From assembly GCA_015200025.1 (NCBI GenBank), contig CP054186.1, positions 124,001 through 188,000 on the forward strand: a DNA stretch of 64,000 bases. The letters are read 5' to 3'. The DNA is from Phycisphaeraceae bacterium (GTDB lineage: Bacteria; Planctomycetota; Phycisphaerae; Phycisphaerales; UBA1924). The translations under genes and the position numbers were made by a program. Below the pieces are notes generated by a model. It did not search any database. It was not told where the DNA came from and saw nothing but the letters and a program-made list of their open reading frames with translations. Positions 35,513-44,344 of the stretch are shown piece after piece (positions within the stretch are counted from its first letter, which is position 1; every line of letters begins with the position of its first letter).

Positions 35513-38107
35513 ATGCTCGCACGTTCCGTCATCCGCGCCGCCGCCGCGGCATTCACCCTCGCCGCACCCCTCGCCCACGCCCAGTCCGTCGGGCCCGACG
35601 TCATCGTCGGCGAACTCTACGAGGTTGAAAACTACACCTCCGCCGGGCCCATCGACGGCCTCCGCGCCTACGCCGTCGGAACCATCTCCTGCAACGTCGG
35701 CGACCAGCCGCTCCTCTGGATCTCCAACACCAACCAACATCCCGTCATCTCCCAGAACATGTACCGCATCCACAACGGGCGATTTCAGCAGATCGGCCAG
35801 GCCTGGCTCAAGCACGGCTTCTGCGCCCTCCAAGGGAGCGTCTGCGGCTCCTGCACCCCCAACCCCGACGGATGCCCCGCCCTCGGCGTCGGATGCTCAG
35901 ACCCGTACTCCGCCGGCCTCAACGGTTCCCAGTCCGGCCTCGGGCCCAAGCATGAGGTCAACGCCGCCACCGGCGCCTTCCCCTACCCCTACAACGGCAA
36001 CGCCACCGGGAACGCCACCCTCCGCAAGCGACTCCAGGTGAAAGACGCCGACCTCGCCCTCCCAGGCGCCCTCTACTTCGTCTCCAGCATCTACATCGCC
36101 GCCGATGACGCCGCCGCCGGCAACGCCCATAACAACCAGTCCTACCGCCGGATCACCGTCGACCCGAACAACAAGAACATCGCCCTCACCGGCACCACCC
36201 AGCGCACCAAGCCCGCCATCTTCGCCTGGCGAGACCACGGCCTGGGGCCCAACACCGCCGACCCCAACGTCATCCTCTCCGCCCTCGACGTCCCGGGCGA
36301 CGGTCGTTTCTGGATCGGCGCCAAGGCCACCGACCTCGGCAACGGACGCTGGCGGTACGACTACGCCGTCCAAAACCTCACCTCCGACCGCTCCGCACGG
36401 GCCTTCTCCGTCCCCCTCCCACTGGGCGCCACGATCTCCACCACCGGCTTCTCCGACGTCGATTACCACTCCGGCGAGCCCTACAACAACAACGACTGGC
36501 CCGCCACGCTCGACGGATCCACCATCTCATGGAGCACCGTCGCCTTCAACCTCAACCCCAACGCCAACGCCCTCCGTTGGGACACCATCTACAACTTCTG
36601 GTTCGAGTGCGATATCCCACCCGCCGGCGGACAGGTCTCCCTCGCCCTCTTCAAGCCCGGCACCCCCGCCGCCGCGACCGTCAACACCATCATCCCAAGC
36701 CCCGACGGCGTCTTCCGACCCTACAACGACTCCTGCGCCCTCGCCGCCACCATCTCCACGGGCGCTACCCCCTTCTCCAACGTCAACGCCACCACCGACG
36801 GTCCCGCCGAGCCGGGACCCTGCACCATCGCCGCCTATGACCAGATCGGCGCCGATATCTGGTACACCCACGTCCCCGCGTGCTCCGGGACGCTCTCCAT
36901 CAACACCTGCGGCACTGCCTTCGATACCAAGATCGCCGTCTACGCCGGGTGCCCCACGGGCCCGGGGCAGGCCCTCGCCTGCAACGACGACGCCGACTGC
37001 GGCCTCGCCTCGCGCCTGACCCTCCAGGTCACCGGGGGCTCCACCTACTGGATCCGCGTCGGCGGGTTCCAGGCCGCCACGGGCTCGGGCACCCTGACCC
37101 TCTCCGGGCCCAACTGCGGGCCCGCCGCTCCCCTCAACGACTCTTGCTTCGATGCCCAGTGGGCCGCCGACGGGGTCACCATCACCGCGTCCACCGCCTA
37201 CGCCACCAACGATGGCACCGCCAGCTGCGGCAGCTCGTCCACCTCGCCCGACGTCTGGTTCGCGTACCGCCCGCAGATCTCCGGCTCCGTCGCCGTCCAG
37301 ACCTGCGGCTCCGGGTACGACACCGTCCTCTCCGCATACTCCGGCGCCTGCGGCTCGCTCACCCAGATCGCCTGCAACGACGACACCGCCTGCAACGGCA
37401 ACGGCCTCGTCTCTCGCGTCACCTTTAACGCCACCGCCGGATCCACCTACCTCATCCGCCTCGCCGGGTATAACGGCGCCACCGGGGCCTACGCCCTCAC
37501 CGTCCAGGGCGGCGGCGGCGTCGTCCCACCCACCAACGACACCTGCGCCAACCGCTCCGGGATCTCCCTCGGCCTCACCCCCTTCTCCACCTTCGGCGCC
37601 GCCACCGACGGACCCGCCCACAACGACTGCGGCGCCGGCGGCCTCATCTACAACGACATCTGGTTCAACTACCCCGCCCAGTGCGACGGCCTCCTCCGAG
37701 TCTCCACCTGCGACTCCCCCTTCGACTCTCGCATCGCCGTCTACCTGGGCAGCGGGTGCGACAACCTCCCCGCACGCCTCCTCGCCTGCAACGACAACGC
37801 CGACGGTTGCGGCACCGGGTCGTCCGTCACCGTCCCGGTCTCCTCCGGCAACAACTACACCATCCGCGTCGGCGGATCCAACCCCACCGTCCGCGGCACC
37901 GCCGGCCTCCTCCTCGAATGCATCAACCCCTGCCGCCCCGACTTCAACCGCGACGGCTTCCTCGATTTCTTCGACCTCGACGCCTTCGTCCTCTGCTTCG
38001 AAGGCGAGGGCTGCCCCACCGAACAGGACGCCGACTACAACGACGACGGCTTCGTCGATTTCTTCGACCTCGACGCTTTCGTCCTCGACTTCGAGGCCGG
38101 CTGCTGA
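35513..38107 (+). CDS. Exported protein with three PPC-like repeats and a dockerin-like tail
   Basis: The 864-residue product has a signal peptide (LAAPLAHAQS) and a ~370-residue N-terminal domain I do not recognise (DVIVGELYEVENYTSAG, Cys-rich CSDPYSAGL region). Three ~125-residue repeats follow (codon region 36721-37920), each running from a NDSC/NDTC start through DIWYTHVP/DVWFAYRP/DIWFNYPA to ACNDD and SxYxIRVGG. They resemble pre-peptidase C-terminal beta-sandwiches. Two dockerin-like repeats end at Gly-Cys. GGGAG precedes ATG 35513; a longer frame to 35432 spoils the signal peptide. A strong terminator follows. Confidence 0.83.
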   Translation: MLARSVIRAAAAAFTLAAPLAHAQSVGPDVIVGELYEVENYTSAGPIDGLRAYAVGTISCNVGDQPLLWISNTNQHPVISQNMYRIHNGRFQQIGQAWLKHGFCALQGSVCGSCTPNPDGCPALGVGCSDPYSAGLNGSQSGLGPKHEVNAATGAFPYPYNGNATGNATLRKRLQVKDADLALPGALYFVSSIYIAADDAAAGNAHNNQSYRRITVDPNNKNIALTGTTQRTKPAIFAWRDHGLGPNTADPNVILSALDVPGDGRFWIGAKATDLGNGRWRYDYAVQNLTSDRSARAFSVPLPLGATISTTGFSDVDYHSGEPYNNNDWPATLDGSTISWSTVAFNLNPNANALRWDTIYNFWFECDIPPAGGQVSLALFKPGTPAAATVNTIIPSPDGVFRPYNDSCALAATISTGATPFSNVNATTDGPAEPGPCTIAAYDQIGADIWYTHVPACSGTLSINTCGTAFDTKIAVYAGCPTGPGQALACNDDADCGLASRLTLQVTGGSTYWIRVGGFQAATGSGTLTLSGPNCGPAAPLNDSCFDAQWAADGVTITASTAYATNDGTASCGSSSTSPDVWFAYRPQISGSVAVQTCGSGYDTVLSAYSGACGSLTQIACNDDTACNGNGLVSRVTFNATAGSTYLIRLAGYNGATGAYALTVQGGGGVVPPTNDTCANRSGISLGLTPFSTFGAATDGPAHNDCGAGGLIYNDIWFNYPAQCDGLLRVSTCDSPFDSRIAVYLGSGCDNLPARLLACNDNADGCGTGSSVTVPVSSGNNYTIRVGGSNPTVRGTAGLLLECINPCRPDFNRDGFLDFFDLDAFVLCFEGEGCPTEQDADYNDDGFVDFFDLDAFVLDFEAGC

Positions 38108-38135
38108 GCCGCGACCGTACCCCCTGATCCCGCGC

Positions 38136-38174
38136 GGGCCCCGGGCTTCTGCCCCGGGGCCCTTTCGTTTTTAC
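38136..38174 (+). terminator. Rho-independent terminator
   Basis: GGGCCCCGGG (38136-38145) pairs with CCCGGGGCCC (38153-38162) around a 7-base loop. TTTCGTTTTT follows. It ends the dockerin-tailed gene and lies just before the convergent DUF971 gene. Confidence 0.9.
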
Positions 38175-38512
38175 GAGACCCCGCCGCGCTCCCCCGCCCC
38201 CGGGTCAATCTCTCGGAGGTACTCCCACGAGTAGATCCCCGTGTCGTGCCCGTCGGAGAACCGGATCTTCACCGCGTAGTTCCCCACCAGCTCCGCCGAC
38301 TCCGCCCTCAGCACCCCACCGCCCCCACCACCCCCACCGCTCGGCAGGACCGTCAGCGGGTTCTTCGACATCTCCTCGCGCAGCCGCCGCATGTCCGCCG
38401 ACGGGCTCATCCGCCTCAGGTACGCCACCGAGTAGTACGACGTCGTCCCGTCGGCCCACTCGACCGTCAACCCGCGGTCCTTCTTCAGATCCATCCTGAT
38501 CGGCGTCAGCAC
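38171..38512 (-). CDS. DUF971 / gamma-butyrobetaine-hydroxylase-N-like protein
   Basis: The 113-residue protein carries the DUF971 pattern: LTVEWADGTTSYYSVAYLRR near the start and IRFSDGHDTGIYSWEYLREI at the end. Small DUF971 proteins are linked to iron-sulfur or sulfur metabolism, but the role here is unproved. A run of eight glycines splits the domain and comes from a C-rich tract. GTG 38512 is supported by GGAGG 10-14 bases upstream. Confidence 0.8.
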   Translation of the reverse strand: MLTPIRMDLKKDRGLTVEWADGTTSYYSVAYLRRMSPSADMRRLREEMSKNPLTVLPSGGGGGGGGVLRAESAELVGNYAVKIRFSDGHDTGIYSWEYLREIDPGAGERGGVS

Positions 38513-38577
38513 CCGCGTTTCCCTCCACGCCCACTGTACGCCCCGGCCCGCCGCCCACCACCCGGTACCATGCCGCC

Positions 38578-39435
38578 ATGACCTCCGCCCACACCCACCC
38601 CGCCGACGAACTCCTCGCCCGGATCGCCGCCGTCGGCTCCCCCATCTGCGTCGGCCTCGACCCCGTCGTCGAGAACCTCCCCCGCGCCGTCTGCGCGGGA
38701 GACCCCCACGATTCCATCGCCGCCTTCTCCCTCGGCGTCATCGAGGCCGTCGCCCCGCACGCCGCCGCCATCAAGTTCCAATCCGCCTGCTACGAGCGTT
38801 ACGGCTCCCGCGGCTTCGGCGCCCTCGAGCGCGCTTGCGCCGCCGCCCGACACCACGGCCTCTTCGTCCTCCTCGACGCCAAACGCGGGGACATCGGCCT
38901 CTCCGCCGCCCACTACGCCGCCGCCGCCTCACGGATGGGCGCCCACGCCGTCACCGTCAACGGCTACCTCGGCCCCAGCGGCATCGAGCCCTTCCTCGCC
39001 GAGGGACTCGCCGTGTTCGTCCTTGTGCGCACCAGCAACCCCGACAGCGACGAGGTCCAATCCCTCCGCCTCGCCGACGGACGGACCGTCGCCGAATCCA
39101 TGGCCGACCTCGTCGCCACCCTCGGCGTCGGGCACCTCGGCCGGCACGGGCTCAGCTCCCTCGGTGCCGTCGTCGGCGCCACCAAGTCCGCCGACGGCCA
39201 CGCCCTCCGCGCCCGCATGCCCGACCAGATCTTCCTTGTCCCGGGTTACGGGGCCCAGGGCGGAAAGCCCGACGACATCCGCGCCCTCCTCCGCCCCGAA
39301 GGCGACGGCGTCCTCGTCACCGCCTCACGATCCGTCATCTACCCCCCCAATCCCACCGACGCCCCGTGGAATGCCGCGATCGCCCACGCCGCCCGACGCC
39401 TCGCCGACGAGATCAGGTCCGTCTGCGTCCAATAA
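38578..39435 (+). CDS. pyrF: Orotidine 5'-phosphate decarboxylase (long type)
   Basis: The 285-residue enzyme converts OMP to UMP, the last step of UMP synthesis. It has the N-terminal ICVGLDPV strand, IKFQSACYERYG, the catalytic LLDAKRGDIG (Asp-Lys-x-x-Asp type), VTVNGYLG and the phosphate-binding PGYGAQGG and TASRSVIYP. Length and order match the type 2 PyrF of Actinobacteria and planctomycetes. No other pyr gene is nearby. Confidence 0.94.
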   Translation: MTSAHTHPADELLARIAAVGSPICVGLDPVVENLPRAVCAGDPHDSIAAFSLGVIEAVAPHAAAIKFQSACYERYGSRGFGALERACAAARHHGLFVLLDAKRGDIGLSAAHYAAAASRMGAHAVTVNGYLGPSGIEPFLAEGLAVFVLVRTSNPDSDEVQSLRLADGRTVAESMADLVATLGVGHLGRHGLSSLGAVVGATKSADGHALRARMPDQIFLVPGYGAQGGKPDDIRALLRPEGDGVLVTASRSVIYPPNPTDAPWNAAIAHAARRLADEIRSVCVQ

Positions 39436-39656
39436 ACGGCAGGCGGCGACCGAACAATTTCCTATCATTACACCGGCCGAGCCCCCCGCGGATCGCACAA
39501 TCTTCACCCGAATCCACGCGCCCGGGTTGCCACGGGGGATTCCTGTGGCACATTCCCTCAGGACAACCAGCCGTGGTCTTTGTGCGCTGGCGAGCGTGCG
39601 CGTTGTGGGCTCGCCGAGTGTGGGGGGCCGTGGCATTTGAGAGCGGAGCGGAAGAG

Positions 39657-40166
39657 ATGAAAATGATCGCTGTATTGGGAGGGGTCCTCGCTGCGGCCGG
39701 TTCGGCCCAGGCGGGATTCTTCGTGGAGGTCGAATCCAACGACACGTTGGCGACCGCGAACTTCGTCGGTTCGTACTCGTTCCCCGGGGACGGCTTCGTC
39801 GTTGACGGCGCCATCAGCCCCTCCACCGACGAGGACTGGTTCCGGTTCTCCGTGGATGACGCCACGCAGATCCGCGTCGCCATCTTCGGCCGCCCCAACA
39901 GCTCCTCCGGCGACAGCTTCCTCGAGCTGTTCGACGGCGCGGGCTCCCTCGTCGCCTCCGACGATGACAGCGGCATCAACCTCTTCAGCGCCCTCGAGTA
40001 CAACACCGCCGGCGCCGGCACCTACTTCCTCCGCGTGACCTCCTTCCGCGGCGCGTCCTCCTTCGAGTACAAGATGGTCGTGGGGCTCAACGTCGCCCCG
40101 ACCCCCGGCAGCCTCGCCCTCGCGGGCCTGGGCGCCCTCGTCGCCACCCGTCGCCGTCGGGCCTAA
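39657..40166 (+). CDS. Exported PPC-domain protein with PEP-CTERM-like tail
   Basis: The 169-residue product has a signal peptide ending GSAQAG, one pre-peptidase C-terminal domain (VESNDTLATANFVG, ISPSTDEDWFRFSVD, GAGTYFLRVTSF), and the sorting tail TPGSLALAGLGALVA followed by RRRR. It differs from the dockerin group in using the short hydrophobic/Arg tail. GGAGCGGAAGAG lies directly before ATG 39657. A terminator follows at 40219-40257. Confidence 0.82.
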   Translation: MKMIAVLGGVLAAAGSAQAGFFVEVESNDTLATANFVGSYSFPGDGFVVDGAISPSTDEDWFRFSVDDATQIRVAIFGRPNSSSGDSFLELFDGAGSLVASDDDSGINLFSALEYNTAGAGTYFLRVTSFRGASSFEYKMVVGLNVAPTPGSLALAGLGALVATRRRRA

Positions 40167-40218
40167 TCGCCCACCGGCTCGGGTTCTGTCCACGTTTGCG
40201 TATTGACCCGGAGATGCA

Positions 40219-40257
40219 AAGGGCCCGTCCCACCCAGGACGGGCCCTTACCCTTTTT
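40219..40257 (+). terminator. Bidirectional rho-independent terminator
   Basis: AAGGGCCCGTCC (40219-40230) pairs perfectly over 12 bp with GGACGGGCCCTT (40237-40248), with a six-base loop. ACCCTTTTTG follows on the plus strand and TTTGC on the minus strand. It separates the convergent PPC-domain gene and argS. Confidence 0.9.
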
Positions 40258-40275
40258 GCCCCGACCCGACCCGCC

Positions 40276-42180
40276 TTACATCCGCTCGACCGTCGGGATC
40301 CCGAGCGTCTCCAGCCCGTCCGCCAGCACCCGACCCGCCAGGTCGCACAGTTTCAGCCGCGACGCTCGCACCTCTTCGGTCGGCGCTTTGAGCACCGGGC
40401 ACTGGTCAAAGAACCTCGCGAACGCACCCGCCAGGTCGTACAGGTACTGGCATACCCGGTGCGGCTCGCACGCCTCCGCCGCCCCTCGCAGCACCCCGGG
40501 GTACCGCAGGATCGACAGCGCCAGCGCCTTCTCCGCCGGCTCCGACGCGGAATACGCCACGCCCGAAAGGTCCGGCATCACCCCGGCCTCCGACGCCTTC
40601 CTCGCGATGCTCCGCGTCCGCACCAGCGCGTACAACAAGTACGGCCCCGTGTTCCCCTCGAAACTCACCATCCGGTCGAAACTGAACACATAGTCCTTCA
40701 CCCGGTCGCTCGACAGGTCCGTGTACTTGATCGCCGCCACACCCGTCGCCCACGCGATCTCCCGGCGCTCCGACTCCGACAGCCCCCCCGCCAGTTCCGT
40801 CACCTTCGCGAACGCCCGGGCCTCCGCCTCGTCGATCAGGTCCGCCAGTCTCACGTTCTCGCCCGAGCGCGTCTTGAACGGCTTGCCGTCCTCCCCCAGC
40901 ACCATCCCGAACGCCGCGTGACGCAGCACCGCCCGCCCGCCGCCGGGCACCGCCGTGAACCCCGCCCGTTCGCACGCCGCGAAGACCTGCCTGAAGTGAA
41001 GCGACTGCCTCGCGTCCACGCAATAAATCACCCGCCCCGCCCCCATCTGCCCCACCCGCCGACGGATCGCCGCCAGGTCCGTCGTCGCGTACAGGTACCC
41101 CCCGTCGCGTTTGCGGATCAGGCACGGCTCCGCGATCCCCCCCCACTCCTCACGATCGAGCCGGACGATCACCGCCCCCTCGTCCACTTCCGCGATCCCA
41201 CGCGACAACAGACCCTCCACCAGCGGGCCCAGTTCGTCCGCGTAACTGCTCTCCCCGGCCGTGTGCTCCGGCAACACCTCCGCGTTCAGCCTCGCGCACA
41301 CCGACACGCACGCCGCGATCGTCACATCGACGATCCGACGCCACACCGATTCCACCTCAGGGTCGTGCGACTGGAGCTTCACCAGCGTCCGCTTCGCCTT
41401 CGCCAGCCTCTCCCCGTTCTCACGGACCCGCTCGAACTCATCCTCCCACTCCGCCTCCGCTTTGGGACCCATCCCCCACCGCACGATCGCCTCCACCGCC
41501 GGGCTCCGCGTGTCGCACTCCCGCTGCGCCGCCTTGTACAACCGCCCCATATCCGCCAGCGTCACGCCCCCGAGCGTCACCCGCCCCGCCTCCACCTCCT
41601 CCATCAACTTCCCCGTCACCATCGCGATCGGCAGCCCCCAGTCCCCCAGGTGGTTCTGGCGGATCACCCGGTGCCCCAGCCTCGCGTACATCCGCGCCAC
41701 CGCGTCCCCGATGATCGTCGCACGAAGGTGCCCGACGTGCATCTCCTTCGCCAGGTTCACCCCGCACAGGTCCACCACCACCGTCTCGGACGCCGCGGGC
41801 GCCCTCACGCCCAGGCTCACCCCCGCCGCCCCCCCGGAGCCGTCGAACGCCGACAGCAGCCCGCCCAACGCCTCCGCCCTCAGCCTCAAGTTGATGAACC
41901 CCGGTCCCGCGATCGAGCCCTCGCCCACCGGCTCGCACACGTCGCCAACCTCGAGCGCCCCCACGATCCGAGCCGCCGCCTCACGCGGGGAAACCCCCGC
42001 CCTCTTCCCCAGCGCCATCGCCGCGTTGCACTGGAAATCCCCGAGCGACGCCTGCTTGCTCGCCGTCACCATCGGGTCCAACGCACCCTCGACCCCGGGG
42101 AACGCCCTCGCGATCGCCGACGAAACACGCGACGACAGGATTTCTACGGGATCAAACGAGTTGGCTTCCGGCTCGGGCAT
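40276..42180 (-). CDS. argS: Arginyl-tRNA synthetase
   Basis: The 634-residue class I synthetase charges tRNA-Arg. It has an N-terminal Add1-like domain (ASLGDFQCNAAMALGK), the HIGH motif as KEMHVGHLRATIIGD, the family segment NHLGDWGLPIAMV, the KMSKS-equivalent region GEDGKPFKTRSGENVRL, and the C-terminal anticodon-binding domain ending GIPTVERM, the family end. ATG 42180 gives the usual length. It is 41 bases after the BtuF-like gene on the same strand. Confidence 0.95.
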   Translation of the reverse strand: MPEPEANSFDPVEILSSRVSSAIARAFPGVEGALDPMVTASKQASLGDFQCNAAMALGKRAGVSPREAAARIVGALEVGDVCEPVGEGSIAGPGFINLRLRAEALGGLLSAFDGSGGAAGVSLGVRAPAASETVVVDLCGVNLAKEMHVGHLRATIIGDAVARMYARLGHRVIRQNHLGDWGLPIAMVTGKLMEEVEAGRVTLGGVTLADMGRLYKAAQRECDTRSPAVEAIVRWGMGPKAEAEWEDEFERVRENGERLAKAKRTLVKLQSHDPEVESVWRRIVDVTIAACVSVCARLNAEVLPEHTAGESSYADELGPLVEGLLSRGIAEVDEGAVIVRLDREEWGGIAEPCLIRKRDGGYLYATTDLAAIRRRVGQMGAGRVIYCVDARQSLHFRQVFAACERAGFTAVPGGGRAVLRHAAFGMVLGEDGKPFKTRSGENVRLADLIDEAEARAFAKVTELAGGLSESERREIAWATGVAAIKYTDLSSDRVKDYVFSFDRMVSFEGNTGPYLLYALVRTRSIARKASEAGVMPDLSGVAYSASEPAEKALALSILRYPGVLRGAAEACEPHRVCQYLYDLAGAFARFFDQCPVLKAPTEEVRASRLKLCDLAGRVLADGLETLGIPTVERM

Positions 42181-42221
42181 GGGCTCATCGTAGGAACCCG
42201 CCCTCCCCGCTTCGCCCCCGC

Positions 42222-43223
42222 TCAACGCCCCTCATCCTCATCACCCTCCCAGGCCAGCGCCGACAGCGCCGCGCCCAGCCGCTCCGCGAACTCGATCATC
42301 GGCGTCCCCGGGAGCAACGCCCTCGGATCATCGATCAGCACCACCCGCCCCGCCCTCACCGCCGGGATATCGAGCCGGCCCAGCACCCCGAGCCGCGCCA
42401 CCAACGCCCCTGACCCCGTCGCCCCCGACGCCAATCCCACCCCCCTCGCCCGGGGCATCACCAGCACGATCACCCCCGGACGCATCGACAACACGTCCTC
42501 CGCCTGCACCTCCACGTACGGCCCGCCACGCACCAGCGCGGGCGTCGCCCCGAGCCGAACGAGCACCTCGTGGTGGCACGACCCGGGGCCCAGCGCCGCC
42601 GCAGGCTCCGTCTGCGCCAACATCAGCACCGGGCCCAAACGCTCCAGCCCGGCGCGGGGCGTGTACGCCCGAGCCAGCCTCGCCCTCAACCCCGCGATGG
42701 GCGTCCCGCGACGCTCCGCCTCCGTCCCCTCGGGCCACGCCAAAGGCCTCAACGCCTCGTCCAGCGCCTCCGCCGCCGACATGATCTCGTCCAGCGTCAA
42801 CGCCTCGTGCCGCATCACCACCCACGCGTGACGGTCTGCCAAGGCTTCCAGCCGTTCCGGCATCACCGACAATCCCAACTGCACCACCACGTGCGTCGGC
42901 GAGACCCCCACCAACGCCTCGTAATCGATCCCCCCGCCCACCGTATCCCCAACCACCGGCACCGACGGGTCCAGCGACAGGTCCCACCCGTGCCGGCCCA
43001 CCACCCACCGTTCGTACCCAAGATCCTTCAGCGTCGCCGCCAGCGCCGGGCTGAGCACCGCGATCCGCGGGCCCGACCACGCCGGCTTCGCCGCCCGCTC
43101 CTCGCACCCCCACCCAACCCCCATTCCCACACCCACCCCGAGCACCGCCAGCGTCCACCACACCGCCGCCAGCCCTTTCCGTGCCGCCGCTCCCCCGCGA
43201 TCTCCGGCTCCCGTCGACGCCAT
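42222..43223 (-). CDS. BtuF-like ABC substrate-binding lipoprotein
   Basis: The 333-residue protein has an N-terminal hydrophobic signal with a Cys in GVGWGCEE that may be lipidated. A two-lobe helical-backbone binding fold follows ([47 protein letters not shown], and [17 protein letters not shown] near the end). This is the BtuF/FhuD/HmuT group that binds cobalamin, siderophores or haem. No cognate permease or ATPase is in the window. It is divergent from thiG (46 bases apart). The ligand is not resolved; cobalamin is the best guess. Confidence 0.72.
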   Translation of the reverse strand: MASTGAGDRGGAAARKGLAAVWWTLAVLGVGVGMGVGWGCEERAAKPAWSGPRIAVLSPALAATLKDLGYERWVVGRHGWDLSLDPSVPVVGDTVGGGIDYEALVGVSPTHVVVQLGLSVMPERLEALADRHAWVVMRHEALTLDEIMSAAEALDEALRPLAWPEGTEAERRGTPIAGLRARLARAYTPRAGLERLGPVLMLAQTEPAAALGPGSCHHEVLVRLGATPALVRGGPYVEVQAEDVLSMRPGVIVLVMPRARGVGLASGATGSGALVARLGVLGRLDIPAVRAGRVVLIDDPRALLPGTPMIEFAERLGAALSALAWEGDEDEGR

Positions 43224-43269
43224 GCCCAACGCTAGCACGCCGATCACGCCCCGGCGGCTACCCTCACGC

Positions 43270-44109
43270 ATGGCCACCCACCCTCGCCCGCTCACCGTGG
43301 CCGGGCGCACCTTCGACAGCCGTCTCTTCGTCGGCACCGGCAAGTACGCCTCCCACGAACTCATGCGCGACGCCCTCGACGCCTCCGGGTGCCGCGTCGT
43401 CACCGTCGCCGTCCGACGCGAACGCCTCTACAACGACCGCGGGCAGAGCCTCCTCGAGTTCATCGACCTGACCCGCTACACCATCCTCCCCAACACCGCC
43501 GGGTGCTTCACCCTCGACGACGCCGTCCGCGTCGCCCGCCTCGGACGAGACCTCCTCGACCAGCTCGGCAACCCCGGCGCCTCCTGGGTCAAACTCGAAG
43601 TCCTCGGCGACCGCAAGACCCTCCTCCCCGACCCCGCCGCGACCATCCAGGCCACCCGCGAACTCGTCAAGGACGGCTTCCAGGTCCTCGCCTATTCGAG
43701 CGACGACCCCATCGCCGCCCTCCGCATCAAGGACGCCGGCGCCGCCTCGGTGATGCCCGCCGGGAGCCCCATCGGCAGCGGCCGCGGGATCGCCAACCCC
43801 GCCAACATCACCCTCTGCCTCGAACTCCTCAAGCAAGGCGACCCCGACTACCCCGTCATCGTCGATGCCGGCGTCGGCGCCGCCTCCGACGCCGCCGTCG
43901 CCATGGAACTCGGCGCCGACGGCGTCCTCCTCAACACCGCCGTCGCCCACGCGAAAGACCCCGTCTCGATGGCCCGCGCCATGCGACTGGCCTGCGAGGC
44001 CGGCCGCCTTTCCTACCTGGCCGGACGAATCCCCCGCAAACTCCACGCCTCCGCCAGCAGCCCGTGGGACGGCACCATCGCCCCCGCCCACGCCATCCCC
44101 GGCGAATAA
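43270..44109 (+). CDS. thiG: Thiazole synthase ThiG
   Basis: The 279-residue TIM-barrel enzyme makes the thiazole phosphate of thiamin from DXP, dehydroglycine and ThiS-thiocarboxylate. Visible motifs are [23 protein letters not shown] (Schiff-base Lys), [17 protein letters not shown] and [32 protein letters not shown] 43270 gives the family start. It is the last gene before the composition switch at ~44.1 kb. Confidence 0.95.
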   Translation: MATHPRPLTVAGRTFDSRLFVGTGKYASHELMRDALDASGCRVVTVAVRRERLYNDRGQSLLEFIDLTRYTILPNTAGCFTLDDAVRVARLGRDLLDQLGNPGASWVKLEVLGDRKTLLPDPAATIQATRELVKDGFQVLAYSSDDPIAALRIKDAGAASVMPAGSPIGSGRGIANPANITLCLELLKQGDPDYPVIVDAGVGAASDAAVAMELGADGVLLNTAVAHAKDPVSMARAMRLACEAGRLSYLAGRIPRKLHASASSPWDGTIAPAHAIPGE

Positions 44110-44344
44110 ACGATCCGTCAACAAGGAGTGGCCGGCGCGGGGCGCGACGCATCGTCACGCTCGACCGGCCGGCCACGGAGCGCCGAACTCTCCACCCACA
44201 CCACGGCCCGCACACCGGCCCACCGACCTGCGGGCGGCGCCGCACGGGTTCTTGGATTCATCTACCGACGAGTTTCACGACGGTTCCGCGATCGTCGCGG
44301 CGGCGCGCACGGCCGCGGCGCTGCGTTCCACGTGGAACAGAGGG
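44110..44344. other. GC-skew switch point, candidate origin-proximal region
   Basis: This 235-base gap separates thiG and pgeF, which converge on it. Left of it the top strand is C-rich in plus- and minus-strand genes alike; right of it G-rich in both. Sample 60-base blocks: 43621 C30/G13, 41041 C29/G15, 45541 G35/C13, 46921 G26/C11. The gap holds a parS-like palindrome (44325-44338) and a 9-bp inverted repeat, GTGGCCGGC near 44129 with GCCGGCCAC near 44168. It is not AT-rich and I found no convincing DnaA box. Confidence 0.5.
44324..44339. promoter_or_regulatory. Putative parS (ParB-binding) site
   Basis: GTTCCACGTGGAAC (44325-44338) is a perfect 14-base palindrome, here within CGTTCCACGTGGAACA. 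The chromosomal parS consensus in pseudomonads is TGTTCCACGTGGAACA, so 15 of 16 positions match. It lies six bases past the pgeF stop. parS sites cluster near chromosome origins. Confidence 0.7.

Noticed and set aside
40459..42831. A 790-codon open frame antisense to argS
   Set aside because: It is a shadow frame caused by high GC; the translation is an Arg/His/Pro-rich low-quality sequence, and argS is certain.
44120..44180. 9-bp inverted repeat GTGGCCGGC/GCCGGCCAC as a thiG terminator
   Set aside because: The arms are ~30 bases apart and no T-run follows; kept only as a remark in the intergenic entry.
44110..44344. DnaA-box cluster or AT-rich unwinding element
   Set aside because: Only a 6-of-9 match (CTCTCCACC) to TTATCCACA was found and the region is GC-rich, so no oriC core is claimed.
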